From Ailanthus altissimus (lineage: Eukaryota > Streptophyta > Magnoliopsida > Sapindales > Simaroubaceae), in assembly GCA_946807835.1 (NCBI GenBank), contig OX327702.1:16988001-17052000 (forward strand): a DNA stretch of 64,000 nt, read 5' to 3'. This document shows, in pieces, positions 13,553 to 26,432 of this stretch. The notes beneath the pieces were generated by a model that was given only the letters and a program-made list of their open reading frames with translations, was not told where the DNA came from and made no database searches. The position numbers and the translations under genes were made by a program. Numbering within the stretch: the first letter of the stretch is position 1; each line of letters begins with the position of its first letter.

Positions 13553-13569
13553 TGAGCCATTGCCGAGGA
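13553..13569 (+). promoter_or_regulatory. Decayed tRNA-Asp primer-binding site
   Basis: TGAGCCATTGCCGAGGA follows the 5' LTR by six bases. It is a decayed match to TGGCGCCGTTGCCGGGGA, the complement of the 3' end of plant tRNA-Asp and the exact site used by the intact element at 33124. Confidence 0.7.
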
Positions 13570-13677
13570 CTAAAATTTTCTATTATTTAGATTAATACTA
13601 ATACCAAACTACTTGCTTGTAATTCAGATTTTTTTCTTTTTACCTTGATTTATTTTTATTTTGTGTTTTGATAGTTC

Positions 13678-16600
13678 ATACGAAGAGCGAAAATTGTAGA
13701 ATTGACTTATTTTGATCATAAGATCGAAAGAACATTGTATAGACTTTAACGTGAACAACACCGATCTTCAAACATAGAGGAGAACAATAAGAACATCAAT
13801 AATCCCGTATTTAAGCATATGATACCACAGAGATCTTTAAAAGAATACAGTCGGTATAATAAATGGTATTCAGTCTAGTATTTAACGACCAACTGTCAAT
13901 TCTAATAATTTTAAGATCAAGCCGAGTACTATTTAGATGATGAAGGAACCTGTACAGTTCAACGGTGCTCTTAATGATAACCCTAATATGTACACATCAT
14001 GAATTTCTTAGAGATTTGCGATACATTCAAGTACAACAAAGTCTCAGACGATGCTATTAGATTAAGACTATTCCTTTTTTATTTATTAAAGGATAAAGCT
14101 AAAAGTTGGTTGATGTCATAGTCATCCAGATCTATATTGATGTGGGATGATCTAGCACAAAAATTTCTAGCAAAGATGAGGAATGATATCACCTAATTTG
14201 TTTAATTGATAGTGATAAAGGCAAATTTGTCATATATTTTCTCATGTTTTTATTATTGATATTTTATGATTTTATGAGAATAGATGACTATTTATGTGCA
14301 TTATTGTTAATTGTAGGGACTTGAACGAAATTTAAAGAAAGAACGCAAAAGAGAGAAAACCGGGACTAAAATGCAAAGTTTTCAAATTATGAGTCCAGCG
14401 CCCCCGCGCCACAAGTATTGTCGCCCCAGCTCTGGAATAGTGATCGAAATAAGAAAAACGACCTGTTTAAGTCACGTCTAGTGCCCCAGCGCCTAAGAGT
14501 CACCGCGCCAGCGACGATACATCGCCCCAGCGCTATCAACATACCGCGCCAACGGTGAAGCCGTTTTCATGCAGCGCCCCAACGCCAAGATACCACCGCT
14601 CCAGCGGTAATAGCTTTTTCACGCGTCGCCCCAGCGACAGATGCATAGCGCGCCAGCGGTAGTGCGAGTCCTAGTCCGACGAGAATTGAGATTTTCAAGC
14701 TCATATCAATCCCTATATAAAGCCACTCGTTCCCAGCCTTCAAGAATCAATCCAAGACGACCCAAGAGCACCAAGAATATAGAGCACAAGTCTTGGAAAG
14801 CAATAAGAGCTTAATTGAAGCAACTTTAAAGAGAGATACAAGACGTTCTTCGGCATCAAGAGTTCCTAGGCAGCGCAATTAAGAGCAATTCGACGTCTAT
14901 ATCGGTTTGCTAATAATTGTATCATGATTTATAATTATTTTTACTGCTGTTCTCTTATAGCCATGAGCTAACTTATTTTCTAGGGTTAATATTTGAACTC
15001 AATATGTGTGCTTAATTGCCATATCTTTTAGTATTTAATAAACTTAGTCATTTATTATTTAAATTACTTGTGTTTAATGCTTCAATATATCTGGCCAATA
15101 TATGGTGAATGAATTGGTAATATTATTGATAAACTCGGAAGAGGAATCATAATATTTAGACCTAGGTAATATGATGCATGATTGTAGAGTAACATTCAAT
15201 ATTGCATATGCAAGTTTCAATTTAGGATAGAAATATACCTAATTGGCATGTATGATCAATAAGACCTAATCTTAATGAACCTTAGTTTATTACAAGTACC
15301 ATAGGAATATAGGTATTTGGTAAATTAAGGTATACTTGCATGACCATGGAAGAGGCTTGTGAATACATTAGTGTCTTGATCAATAATAAAGACTAAGTGA
15401 GTTAAATATTAGATGATTAATCATTAGAAACATATTGAGGGATAATTAATCCTAGGTTTTCTCTACGTTGTTATCTTTAAATCTCATTATTTTGTGTTTT
15501 TACTTTTATATTTTCTACATTCATTCTTGAATTTTTATTTTTCTGAATAATTATTAGGAAGACATAATTTTAGTAATTGGTTAATAAGAAGAAATTATCC
15601 CTGTGGGTTCGACATCCGACTTATTTAGTCTCTTTATTACTTGCATACGATAGTGTATACTTGCACTTAATTTATGATATAGAATTATCGCATCAGATAG
15701 CAAGTTACTTTATGAGGCATGGAAGTAACTCAAGGACATGTTGAGGAAGTGTCCTCACTATAGAGTCTTTAAATGGCTATTAGTCTAAACATTTTATAAT
15801 GGATTAGTAGGCCATTTGAGGACTATTGTAGATGTCACTACTGAAGGAGCTTTTATGAATAAGTCTATAGATGAGGCTTATGAACTATTAGAAGAGATAG
15901 TGTCGAACAACTATCAATGGTCAGCTGAGAGGGTTACACCCAAAAAAGTCATCAGTGTACATGAGATTGACGCATTCAATACATTAGAAGACAAATCAAT
16001 ATGTTATCCAAGAAGTTTAATTCATTGAATACCATCAAAACTCAGCAAGTAACTTGTGATTTTATGGTGATAACCAAATGAAGCCGTTAACTGACAGCAA
16101 TATAACCCACAATCAAATTTTTACAATCTAGGGTAGAGAGATCATCTAAACTTCTATTGGTGTAACAACTGAGGGAAGTCATCTAGACCAATAAATCTCT
16201 CACGATTTTAGCCACCACAAGATAAGAAGTCGTCATTAAAAGACATGCCTATGTACTACATAAAGTCAAACGATGCCATCATGCAAAATTATTTAGCAAC
16301 TTTGAATAATTTAAAGATACAAATAGGATAACTTGCGGCAGTAATTAAGAAGCGACCTCAAAGAGCTCATCCAAGTGACACCAAAGCAAATCCAAGAGGA
16401 AATGTAGAGCAATACCAAATTGTCTCCTTAAGAAGTGGTAAGGTTGTACACGATAACACACCTCAACCACCATCTTCAAGCTTGAAAGAGAAGAGAAAAG
16501 TAGTTCAGCAAGATAAAGTGCAGCCCTAAGACTACCTGTACCTTTTTCTTAAAGGCTATAAAGGTGTAAACTAAGTATAGGACAACAAATTAGTAGCAAA

Positions 16601-17512
16601 CTAGTGCAAAATATAGTGTAGAAACAAAATATGTGCAGCAAAATAATATAGAAATTTTTGAAGAAGAAAGTGTAAAAACTAGTATATAAGTGCAGAAACA
16701 TTCCAAAGTGCAGAAAACTGCAAACACAATAGAAAACACCAATTTTAATATGTAAAATAACCTAATTTCTTCATTCACCCCACCTCTACCATTCCCTCAG
16801 AGGCTATAAAAGAAGAAGCTAGATAATCAACATTCCAAATTTATTAAAATATTTAAGAAATTATATATTAATCTTTCCTTTGCAGATGTACTTGAACAAA
16901 TACCTAGCTACGCCAAGTTTATGAAGAGCATACTTTTAGAGAAGAAGAGATTGGAGAATTATGAGACCGTAGCCTTAACGGAGATGTGTTATTCTATAAG
17001 ATCAAAGATCTTAGGAGCTTTATCATTCCGTGATATTGGAAACCATGATTTTGAAAAAAAGCAATTTGGGATTTATGAGCAAGTATTAATCTTATGCACT
17101 TCTTCATCTATAAGAAATTACGTTTGAGAGAAGTAAAGCCTATCAATGTCACACTACAACTTACTGATCGATCTCTCACCTATCCTAAGCTAATCTTCCA
17201 TGTTAATTTCATCGTTCTAGACATGGAAGAAGACAAAGAGATCCCCATCATCCTTACAAGATCTTTCTTAGCCATGAGATGAAAAGGTCCTAGATATACA
17301 AAAAAGAGAGTTAACTATGAGGGTGCAAGAGGACACAATGACATTCAAAGTCTTCAAGGAGATCAAGTTGACAAATGAGAATGAAGATTGTTCAGCATAT
17401 GTGTAGTGCACCCCAAGCAATAATTTCCCCAGCTTAAAGACATGGATACCATGAATCTTCACATCCAAATAAAGGTGTTGAAATATAGAAAGAAAATAAG
17501 AAGAAGAAAAAT
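13678..17512 (+). pseudogene. Decayed Gypsy gag-protease gene, split by a solo LTR
   Basis: This is a collinear but broken relative of the intact gag-protease frame at 33254-35833. The start codon is ATA in place of ATG at 13678-13680. The gag core is recognisable at about 13960-14200, then continues after the LTR insertion from 15696 (YELLEEIVSNNYQWSAERV at about 15875). The protease region lies at about 17090-17340, with a family-typical 'VLDMEEDKEIPII' segment. Stops and frameshifts occur throughout. The basic C-terminal tail ends near 17512. The solo LTR at 14213-15695 lies between residues that are adjacent in the intact protein. Confidence 0.85.
14213..15695 (+). mobile_element. Gypsy solo LTR inside a decayed gag, TSD GATAG
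   Basis: This is a near relative of the intact element's LTR, from TGATAAAGGC to ...TTATCGCATCA. Perfect TSDs GATAG sit at 14208-14212 and 15696-15700. The flanking gag sequence is continuous across it ('...ttgatag' / 'gatagcaagttactttatgagg', matching the intact gag 'ctagatggagaatctctttatgagg'). It carries a TATA box at about 14713 and the GC-rich hairpin array at 14396-14668, with a 41-nt segment absent from the intact element's LTR. Length is 1,483 bp against 1,449 bp. Confidence 0.95.
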
Positions 17513-17778
17513 TAGTATTATGATGAAAGGATCAAAGAGAATGGCAAAAGAGACTCATAGTAGCAAAATACTATTCATATCCACTACAACAGTCACTGTA
17601 GCAATTTATTTTAAAATATTTGTACGTCTTCCTCATCTTTTCACCTCGAATAGCTTTCTTGACTTGGAACCTACAAAATAACATTAACGCACATTAAAAA
17701 AATATTCTTATTTAATTTGAGTAATCATCAAGTTTAAGAGATTAAAAGGATAGATATAAAATATAAACTCATAAATTG
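17513..17778. other. Degraded 3' non-coding region of the old Gypsy element
   Basis: Includes a stretch (17551-17700) with 'actgtagcaattta' and 'cctacaaaataac' blocks that resemble the minus-strand LTR at 8168-9527. No coding potential was seen. Confidence 0.4.
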
Positions 17779-17973
17779 GGTTTAATTTGATAGAAGTAGA
17801 TTAATTATAAATTCATATTTTAATTTGTCTCGATAAAAGTAAGTAGCATTAATTTTAGTACTTGGTTAAAAGAAATAGGTTAAATAGTCCTTATGAGAAC
17901 GATATCTGGACTTTAATTTTATATTACTTGATACGATAGCGTGCATTTGCGCTTAGCTATTATTGATACATCA
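17779..17973 (+). mobile_element. 3' LTR remnant of the old Gypsy element
   Basis: Matches the last 200 bp of the 5' LTR at 13340-13546: 'gggtttaatttgatagaag', 'agtaagtag', and 'gatagcgtgcatttgcgctt' against 'gatagcgtgcacttacgctt'. The rest of this 3' LTR is missing. It ends near ...GATACATCA and is followed directly by Copia gag sequence. Confidence 0.7.
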
Positions 17974-17979
17974 ATTATT

Positions 17980-20900
17980 TCAAAAGAGTTTGAGGCATAT
18001 AAAAAATTGTTGGATAATGATTTTTGAGTGTCAAGTCATACATCATGGCCTTGATGTCTATTAATCTTCGGATATAGTATATGCACATGGATAATGCAAG
18101 TAATATTATGTTGCATTTACAAGAGTTGTTTGATACATCCAAACCATAAGGTTAGAATAAAGACAAAGAAAAGTGTTTCCATTCCAGTGAGGTTGGACAT
18201 TATAAATGTTACTGTCCAAAGTACCTCGCTATAGAAAAGATAAACCCCTTAGGTGTCTGTTTACTTATCATTTTCATTTCATTGGAATTTATACTAGTAT
18301 AGGTTGGGTATTAGATACAGCCCTCCTTTCAGATATTTGCAGTATGTTGCATGGTTTAAGGAATGCTAGGAAGCTTTGGAGAACAAAAGTACAACTTCAC
18401 GTAGGAAATAGAAATTTTCTAAACTTTGAAGCTATTGGGACTTTTTAGTTACTTTTTCCTTTTGGAAAAAGCATTGTGATTGTATAATTACTGTTTTGTG
18501 CCAAATATTATCAAAAAATTCATATCACTCCATGTGTTAGATAGAGAGGGTTATCATGTATACATTAGGAATAGTTCCTTATATTTATATGATAATGATA
18601 TTTTTTTACTAGCTGAGTGTTAGTTGATGAATAGCCATTATATCTTAGATAATATATGAAATTTCTTAAATATATATGAGAACACTAGTAGTTCAGGAAT
18701 TTTGTATAATACATAATTATGGCATATGAGATTAGGTCATATAAGCATGAGATGCCTAACTTGTCTAGCTAACGATCGTCAGATTCTTGATCTTACTATA
18801 GAACCCTATCTAGTTTATGAATTTTGTATTAATGGGAAGATGACCAAATCTTCTTTTATAGGCGTTGAATACCATTCCATTGATTTATTGGAACTAGTAC
18901 ATAGTGATATATGTGGTTCAATGAATTACACTACTATAGGTGAATTTCGATACTTCATCATCTTTATCGATTATTTGTCATAATACAGACTTGTTTCTGA
19001 TGTGATGCACGTGTGAAACCTTTGAAATATTCAAGAAATTTCAACAGGAGGTAGAGAAACAAACAGTTATGTATATTAAATGACTTTGATCAAATAAAGA
19101 CGGTGAATACATGAGCAGCGAATTCAAAAATTATTTGAAGGAGAATAGAATTTTCGCTCAGTATAGTCCTCTAAGTACTCCTTAACATAATGGTATTTCA
19201 GAATGAGGAATTGAATTTATTAGATATAATCTGATCAATGATGAGTTTCACTGATCTTTTAGAATATCTGTAAGGTTATACTTTAGAAGCTACTGCTCAC
19301 TTGTTGAACAAAGTTCCATCAAAGGTCGTTCTAACTACTCCGTAGAGATATGGACTAGGAGGAAACTAAGTCTTAAGTATGTTAAGATCTGGGTTGTACT
19401 ACTTACGTAAGAGTTATACAATAGGATAAACTTGGAACCAAAGGATACAAGTGTCAGTTCATTGGATATCCCAAACATTCTATGGATATCAGTTTTATAA
19501 TCTAGAGCAACAAAATGTATTCATTCCTCATAATGACACTTTGTTAGAGAAATAATTTCTCATGAATTGTGGGGATTGTAGAAGGATTGAACTTGATGAA
19601 GTCAATCCAAAAACTTATGAATTGATGATGGAACCTCAGGTTCAATCGAGTGAGATACCTTTGACACACCCTCCACGTAAGTCAAAAAAGGATCTTAAAG
19701 CCACTTATTAGGTATGGTATGATGACTGAAGGTGTCTTTTGAGGTTTTCTTAGTTGAAGAAAAAGATCATTTGACTTATAGAGAAGCGATGTTGAACATT
19801 GTCTTTGAAAAATGGCAAGAAACCATGAAATAAAAAATTGACTCTATGCATGAGAATCACATCTAAAACTTGGTTGAGTTGCTCAAAGGAATTGTTCATA
19901 TTAGTTGTAAATGGGTTTACAAGTAAAAACGTGGGGTTCGATGGAAAGAAAGAGACCTTTAAAGCTTAACTGGTGGCAAAAGGTTATACTAAGTGATTAA
20001 AGATTGATTATATGGAAAACGTTTCACCAGTTGAAATGATAACAGTCGATTCAACTTTTATTGGCTGTTGCAACATATTATGATTTTGAGATCTAGCTGA
20101 AGAATGTAAAGATGGCTTTCTTAAATGAATATCTTAAGGAAGAGATATTCATAGAGCAGCCTGAGGGTTTTACATCCAGCCTGACTTCTAATGTAGCGTA
20201 TAGAGTGAAAAAGTCTATTTATGGACTTAAATAGGCTTTCCGAAGCTGGAATCTTTATTTTGATGAAGTAATCAAAGGGCCTGATTTCTTAAAAAATAAG
20301 GAGGAAGCATGTATATACAGAAAGATAGCGGGAGTATAGTTGTCTTTCTTGTTCTTGTTACAACAATGTGTACAAAAAGATACATCAGAAGCAATATTAG
20401 TATGTTACAATTAATTAAGAGTTATCTGAGTAAGAACTTCTCTATGAAGGATTTGGTAAAGTCTTCCTGTATAAGGGGTATAAAGCTTTATAGAGATAAA
20501 GTTAGGAGGCTTATAGGACTTTCTCAATCTTTGTACATAAAAAGTGTTCTTTAAAGGTATAATTTTAGTAACTGTAAGACCATTAATATATCTTTTAGAC
20601 ATGACATTCATCTTTTTAAGAGGATGTTTCCTCAAAAGAAAGATGAAAGAATTAGAATGTCTGACATACCATATACATTAGCTATAGGTATCTTGATGTG
20701 CGCCACATTATGTACGAGACATGACATTAATATGGCTATAAGTGTTAAGAGCCAGTACCACTCTAATCTAGGTAACGACCATTAGATGGCCATGAAATAT
20801 ATATTTAAATACCTTAAGGGTACAAAGGATATGTTTCTGATTTATAAAGAGAGTAACTTATATGTAAAAGGATACACTGATTCAGAATTCTAATTTGATC

Positions 20901-21284
20901 TGGATGATAGAAATTTTATATTTGGATATGTATTTCTTCTTAATGGTTCTGTAGTCTGTTAGAAATAGTGCAAAATAGGCATCCCCGGCTCATTTTACCT
21001 TGAAGGTAAAATGCATTGCGACTTCGAAAGCTATAAAGAAAGCGGTATGGATAATTAAGTTATTACAGAGATTAAAATAGTTCCAAGTTTAGTAGATCAT
21101 ATCATACTATATTACGACATCAACAGAGTAATTACTCAAGCTAATGAGCTAAGGACCTATCTGAAGTCTAAGCATGTGGTGAGGAAATACCACGAAATTA
21201 GAGAAATCTTGGCTAGAGGAGATGAATAGTATCTAGAGTAGATTCTATGGATAATATAGCGGACCGGAACACTAAGGCCTTAAA
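17980..21284 (+). pseudogene. Decayed Copia gag-pol polyprotein
   Basis: A Ty1/Copia polyprotein in normal order, broken by many stops and frameshifts. The gag end has a zinc knuckle (CFHSSEVGHYKCYCPKYLA, about 18175). The protease-flanking segment is near 18300-18440 (WVLDT..., GLRNARKL, VGNRNF). The GAG-pre-integrase and integrase start are at 18726-18983 (RLGHIS, CINGKMTKS, LVHSDICGSM). Reverse transcriptase lies at about 19900-20560 (EEIFIEQPEGF, KSIYGLK). RNase H lies at about 20750-21270 (GYTDSEF, KSKHVVRKYHEIREILARG). The order PR-INT-RT-RH identifies Copia. The 5' LTR and gag start are missing at the left junction with the old Gypsy LTR. Confidence 0.9.
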
Positions 21285-22306
21285 TGTTAAGATTTGTGCT
21301 TATGTGTCATCCCTTTATGTATGAATATTTGTTTAATATTTATACTAGTATTATCATTTCATTAAATCGCTAATTATATTTTATATATGGTAAAATGCTT
21401 GTAACGTTTTAGACATTGTACGATCTAAAAGAGTTTAGATCTGGTTTAAATGAGTTTAGATCAGTTTTAAGAATTAGTAACGCTGAGATTTATAAATGCT
21501 AAGAGTTGGCACTGATAAGAGTTATCAGGTTATAAGAGTCAGCGATGTCTAAAGAGTTAGAGCCTTGTCTGAAATAGGACAAAGACCTAAAAATATATTA
21601 GTAATGACGTAGTTGCAAAGAGTAGTAAATAGTGCTAAAAAATGTCATTATGCAAATATGTTATCAAATATTATGTTCCTGATCTATCTTCACTGATCCT
21701 GGTCTGTTAATGAATAGCTTAATAAATATATAAATTAGTGTATATCTATATCTGGATGGTCCAGATGGTTAGTCTTACCAAACCAGTCTTACCAAACAAT
21801 GAGATTAGTGGAAGCTCGTATAAAGATACAGGTATTTAGTAAGGATTGAGAACAGACTCACAAAGATCTCTAATAGATATCCCATAAAGCCGTCAATGGA
21901 GGGTCTTTTGAGTTGAGTAGTATTCGTGGTCCTTTGACCTGAGTGCCGCGGTGGGCTTGTGAGTGATCCACCATACTTTTCTTTCAAGTAATACAAACCT
22001 TGTTGCTGGAGATTAGACTACTGCTATTCTAGCTTCACAATCCCACCGGATTATTGTGAACTAAAATTGAACAAAAGTGCACTTCAAGGTGAGCTTAAAG
22101 TTGGAGCAAAGAAATCCGGATTTGAAATCTTCATCAGAGGTCTTCAAAGGTATGTTTTATGTATTCTTAAGTTGTTAAGAATTTAAGTACATGTGTATAT
22201 GTTGATTACATGTTTAATTCTGCTACGAAATTTGTGTATATGATACATGTGTTTAGTTTTTCACTATGTACATAATCACATTCATACACTTTAAAATATG
22301 TCAACA
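21285..22306 (+). mobile_element. Copia 3' LTR with internal deletion
   Basis: Begins TGTTAAGATTTGTGCTTATG right after the polyprotein remnant and ends ...AAATATGTCAACA, matching the end of the LTR at 46952-51798. About 1.1 kb is missing near 21980. There 'gtgatccaccatactttt' jumps to 'aaaccttgttgctggag', a segment that lies much further along in the full LTR. Confidence 0.75.
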
Positions 22307-22388
22307 TTAAACTCTTAGGGTGTTTGAGAAACACATAGACTTGATGGTATCAGATATCATTGAGAATGACACTAGAGTAAGTGAGACT
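22307..22388 (+). pseudogene. Scrap of Copia pol C-terminus and polypurine tract
   Basis: The short frame VFEKHIDLMVSDIIENDTRV and a decayed purine-rich tract (AGAGTAAGTGAGAC) directly precede another Copia LTR start. This is the end of a second element copy whose remainder is missing. Confidence 0.5.
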
Positions 22389-22715
22389 TGTTAGAGATAG
22401 TGCTTACGTGTCAGTCTAATTTTATATGAATATTTATTGTTTAATATTTATATAATATAGATTTCAATAAATCATTAATATTTAATTATATGGTACTAAG
22501 CTTGTTATTGTTCAGACATTATAGATTTAAAGAAGTTTAGATCTGATCTAAAAGAGTTTAGGTCAGCATTGAGAGTTAGCATTTTAAGAGTTAGCATTCT
22601 AAGAGTTGTGATCTTGTCTGAAGTGGGACAAAGATTTGGAAATATATTAGTAATGATATAGTTACAAGGAGTTGCAAATTGTACTGAGAAATGTCATTAG
22701 ACAGTATGTTATTGT
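22389..22715 (+). mobile_element. Copia LTR fragment
   Basis: Starts TGTTAGAGATAGTGCTTACG and follows the family LTR for about 330 bp ('gagtttaggtcagcattgag', 'aaatgtcatta'). It is then cut by the next LTR start. Confidence 0.65.
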
Positions 22716-23558
22716 TGTTGGAATTTATGCTTACGTGCCATCCCAAAATGTATAAATATTTAATGATAGTATTTCTAATAATATCGTTAATATTATTTAT
22801 AATTAAATGGTAAGATGATTGTAACGTTTCAGACATTGTATGATCTAAAAGAGTTTAGATTTGGTCTAAAGGAGTTTAGATCAGTACTAAGAGTTAGCAA
22901 CGCTAATAGTTAGAAGTACTAAGAGTTAATAGTGCTAAGAGTTAGTGATGCTAAGAGTTGGCATGTTCATATAGTTAGCGAAATCTATGGAGTTAGAGCC
23001 TTGTTTAAAATGGGACAATGACCTGAGAATATATTAGTAATGACATAGCTGCAAGGAGTTGCAGATGGTGCTAGAAAATGCCATTATGCAAGTATGTTTT
23101 CAAACATAATGTTCCTGATCTAATTTCATTGATGCGGGTCTATCGATGGAACCCCTTAATATAGATTAGTGTATGTCTATATCTAAATGGTCCAGATGGT
23201 TAGTCTTTTGGTTCCTATGTCATCTTTTGGACAAAATTAAGAGAAAGCTCAAGTGTTGAGCAATCTGAACCTGCTATAAATTAAGATTATGCTACCATTC
23301 TAGCTCCTACATTCCTACAAATATTAAGGACTATAATTGTTTGTGAGATCACTTAGGTGTGATTTTTGGAATCTCAATTCTTCATTGAATCATCTCCAAG
23401 GGTAAGTTTCTGAATCTATTATTATAACAGACTTGAATTCAACATGTGTTGTTGGATAGAAAATTAGATTTTGATTTTGCTACATAAATGTATGTATGAC
23501 ATGCAATTTATTATTCAATGAACACATTAACATGCATGCACCCGTAGATACACTCACA
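22716..23558 (+). mobile_element. Copia LTR, internally deleted
   Basis: Starts TGTTGGAATTTATGCTTACG and ends ...GTAGATACACTCACA. About 1.2 kb is missing near 23202, where the shared LTR text stops after 'ggttagtctt'. Its 3' part resembles the minus-strand LTR at 10469-12596 more than the one at 46952. I found no TSD, so it and the preceding fragments probably arose by recombination or deletion between neighbouring LTRs. Confidence 0.65.
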
Positions 23559-24180
23559 ACACTTTCTTCATAGAAAGGTTGATCGATACCAATGTTTTGC
23601 CCTTATTTCCTTTACTAAAGGATATGAAAAATATTGGGAGATTCGAGATCAAAATCCAGATTTGCAAGGTAAATTTATTATAAAGCTTAATGTATTTTAC
23701 TCATGATAATCTGAATTACGATGAGGTGGATGATTTAGACTAGAGTTTGAGTCTGATGATAGTGATGGTTCTCTCGAATAACCAATAGCCGATTTCGATG
23801 TTCCTCTTCTTAGATTGTCTTCTTAAGAGGCAGTGGGGAATGTTTTTTTTTTATTTTCTATTTTGATTTTGACAAAGGATAAACATTGATGGGTTTGTGA
23901 TTTCATTAATAAAGACAAGGATTGTTAATATCTTTCAATAAGACGAAATAAAAATGGCTCAGAAAAGTCTGAATTAAACTCTTAGTAGAGAAATCTACTT
24001 TTCATTAATCATAAAAAGCTAATCAAATACAAAAATTACTAGTTTAAATAATAAATTTGTAGAACAATTCTCCAATAATAGAAAAAAACCAAACTAAAGT
24101 TCCAAGACAAACTTAAATACCAAATTAAAGTTCCTAGATAACACAAACATCAAACATATTAAATGAGCACTAAAAATAGC
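23559..24180. other. Unassigned, probably decayed element sequence
   Basis: AT-rich with a short poly-T run (about 23846). The minus-strand Gypsy pol ends just to the right, so its 3' non-coding region and LTR would be expected here. I could not recognise them. Confidence 0.4.
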
Positions 24181-26432
24181 TATAAAAGCTAAATGATCAG
24201 ATTCAAAGTTTCTTAACTCCATTAAGTTTAGTTGACTTCACATTAGGCTTAGGTTGAATATTGGGCTTTATATTTTTTGCTAACCATGGGCTGTTGTACC
24301 CATGATTGTCTTCTGCTTGGAAAGAACTCATCCTCGAGGGATCATATAGGTTGCTTTTGGGATGATAGGTGGAGATATTTGTTACATTGAAAGCTTTTAA
24401 TATGCCTATATCATCGAGTAGGTCCATCACATATGCATTGTCATTGATCTATTTTAAAACTTTAAAAGGACTATAACATTTCTACCTTAGCTTGTCATGA
24501 ATTCCAGCAGGTAGCCTCTCATTGGTAAATAAACCATCACTTTATGACCCATCTTAAACACTTGATGCATTCTATGTTTGTCTACAACTGCTATGTATTT
24601 GAGATTATTTTTTCCAAAGATTGATACACCTCTTAGAATATCTTTGAATAAGTATCCGCTAAAGAAAATGCAGCTACACTAGAGCCTGTATTAGAAGAAA
24701 GTTTGACTAGGTCCACAACATGGCTTGGAATTTTAGTATAAACAATAGAGAAATGACTTATTCTGGTGAAATGGTTGACTGAGTTGTTGTAAACAAACTT
24801 AGCTTGTGCCAAAGCGTAGTGATTGGCCTTTTCTTATTTTTTATATATGCATTTAATTAGATTTCCCAAAGAACGGTTCACCACTTCTGATTGGCCATCG
24901 GTTTATAAATGTGTCATGCTAGAATTCAATGTAGTCCCAAATATTTTCCATAAAGTTAACCAAAAGGCTACAAAAAATTTGTTGTCCCTATCTTAAGTGA
25001 TGAAAAGGGGTACAACATGTAAATGAAGTATGACATTTTGAAAAATCGATCAACCACAAAAAATACAACATCATTTCTCATCTGGGTTCTTGGTAAACCA
25101 AGTAAACAATCTATAGAGATGTCATCCCAAGGTGCATTAAGAATATACCAAGGCATGTATAATCTTGTTTTTGTGATGGCCCCTTGCTTGTTTGACACAT
25201 TAGACGCCTTTGTACAAACTTTATAGCTTCTCTTTTAAGTTGAGGCTAGTAGTAACGTTCCTTCAAACCAGTTATAGTCTTGTCTCTTCTCATTTGGCCA
25301 CTTAAGTCTCTAGAATGCATTTTCCTTAGCAACTTATCCCGTAATGAGCTCCTTGGACTGCACAATCTACTTCCCTTGAACAAATACCCTTCTTGGACCA
25401 AATATTCACCCGATGGTTGCTTCATTAGGTACTTAGTCCGAACATTACCAAAATCTTCATCTTTTTCATATAGCTTATTGAGTTGTTCAAAACTTGAAAC
25501 TTTAGTAGAATTAGTAAAAGTAGAGTGGCATGATGACTTAAAGCATTTGCTACTCGGTTCGTAATTTTAGATTTATGAACAATAATATAATTGAATCTTT
25601 AAGGATAAGTTGCCCACAAAAGTGTTTAAGAGATTGTTTTTTGGAGTAGACAGTGAACTCTTTAGGTAAAAGATATGCCTCTCAACTCTTAAGAGCACGG
25701 AACACAGCATAGAGTTCTTATTCATACGTTGAACACTTCTATCTTGCTTCATTTAACTTCTAATTAAAGAATGTAATGGGCTTCCTTTCTTAAGAAAGAA
25801 TAGCTTCTATTCCAATCCACTTCCATCACATTCAATCTTAAAAGTTTTGGAAAGTCATGTAGAGATAAAACATATGATGTAGTCAATTTTTTTGATCAAT
25901 TCGAAGCTACGACCAGCAACTTCCCTTCATTGAAATCTGCTCTTTTCCAAGTAATTAGAAATAGGTGCCACAATAATGCCATTTGTTTTTTATAAACTTA
26001 CGATAAAAAGATGCTAAGCCATGAAAACTTCTTACATCAGTTACGGTTTTCAGTTTTAACCATTCTCTAATAGCTTTCATATTTTCTTCATCCACGTGAA
26101 TTCCCCTACCACTTACAACAAATCCTAGGAACATTAGTTTATTTGTTAAAAATACATATTGTTTTTAGGTTTATAAACAACTCATTCTTTCTCAACACAA
26201 CTAAAACTTGCCTAATATAGTTATGGTGCTCCTCTACATTCTTACTGTGGATCAAAATATCATCAAAATAGATAACAACAAAGTGGAACATAAAGGGTTT
26301 AAGTACCTGGATCATAAGGAGCATGGATGTACTTGGTGCATTAGACAATCGTGCCATTCATATAGCCTATTATTTGTCTTGAAAGCTGTCTTTCATCATC
26401 TCCCACACAAAATCTAATTTGCTAGTATCAAC
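24180..26432 (-). pseudogene. Decayed Gypsy pol: RT, RNase H, integrase, C-terminal tail
   Basis: Reading the minus strand from the right: the reverse transcriptase palm is at about 26432-26140 (RLSNAPST, then [13 protein letters not shown] with the YFDD active-site motif, then [10 protein letters not shown]). A broken RNase H follows at about 26100-25560. Integrase surroundings are at 25198-24968 (APWDDISIDCLLGLPRTQ, VVDRFFKMSYFI). A C-terminal tail is at 24430-24203 (FNVTNISTYHPK, SRMSSFQ). The order RT-RH-INT is Gypsy; the tail resembles chromovirus-type pol ends. The RT is cut at 26432 by a Copia LTR, and its N-terminal part is absent beyond. Confidence 0.85.

Noticed and set aside
22339..22352. 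TGGTATCAGA considered as an initiator tRNA-Met primer-binding site of a Copia element
   Set aside because: It lies about 40 bp from the nearest LTR end, inside a frame that reads as pol C-terminus and followed by a purine tract and LTR start, so it is more likely coding sequence before a 3' LTR.
24180..26432. Possible endogenous pararetrovirus because of reverse-transcriptase motifs
   Set aside because: Integrase follows RT and RNase H, and no movement or coat protein is present. This is Gypsy order.
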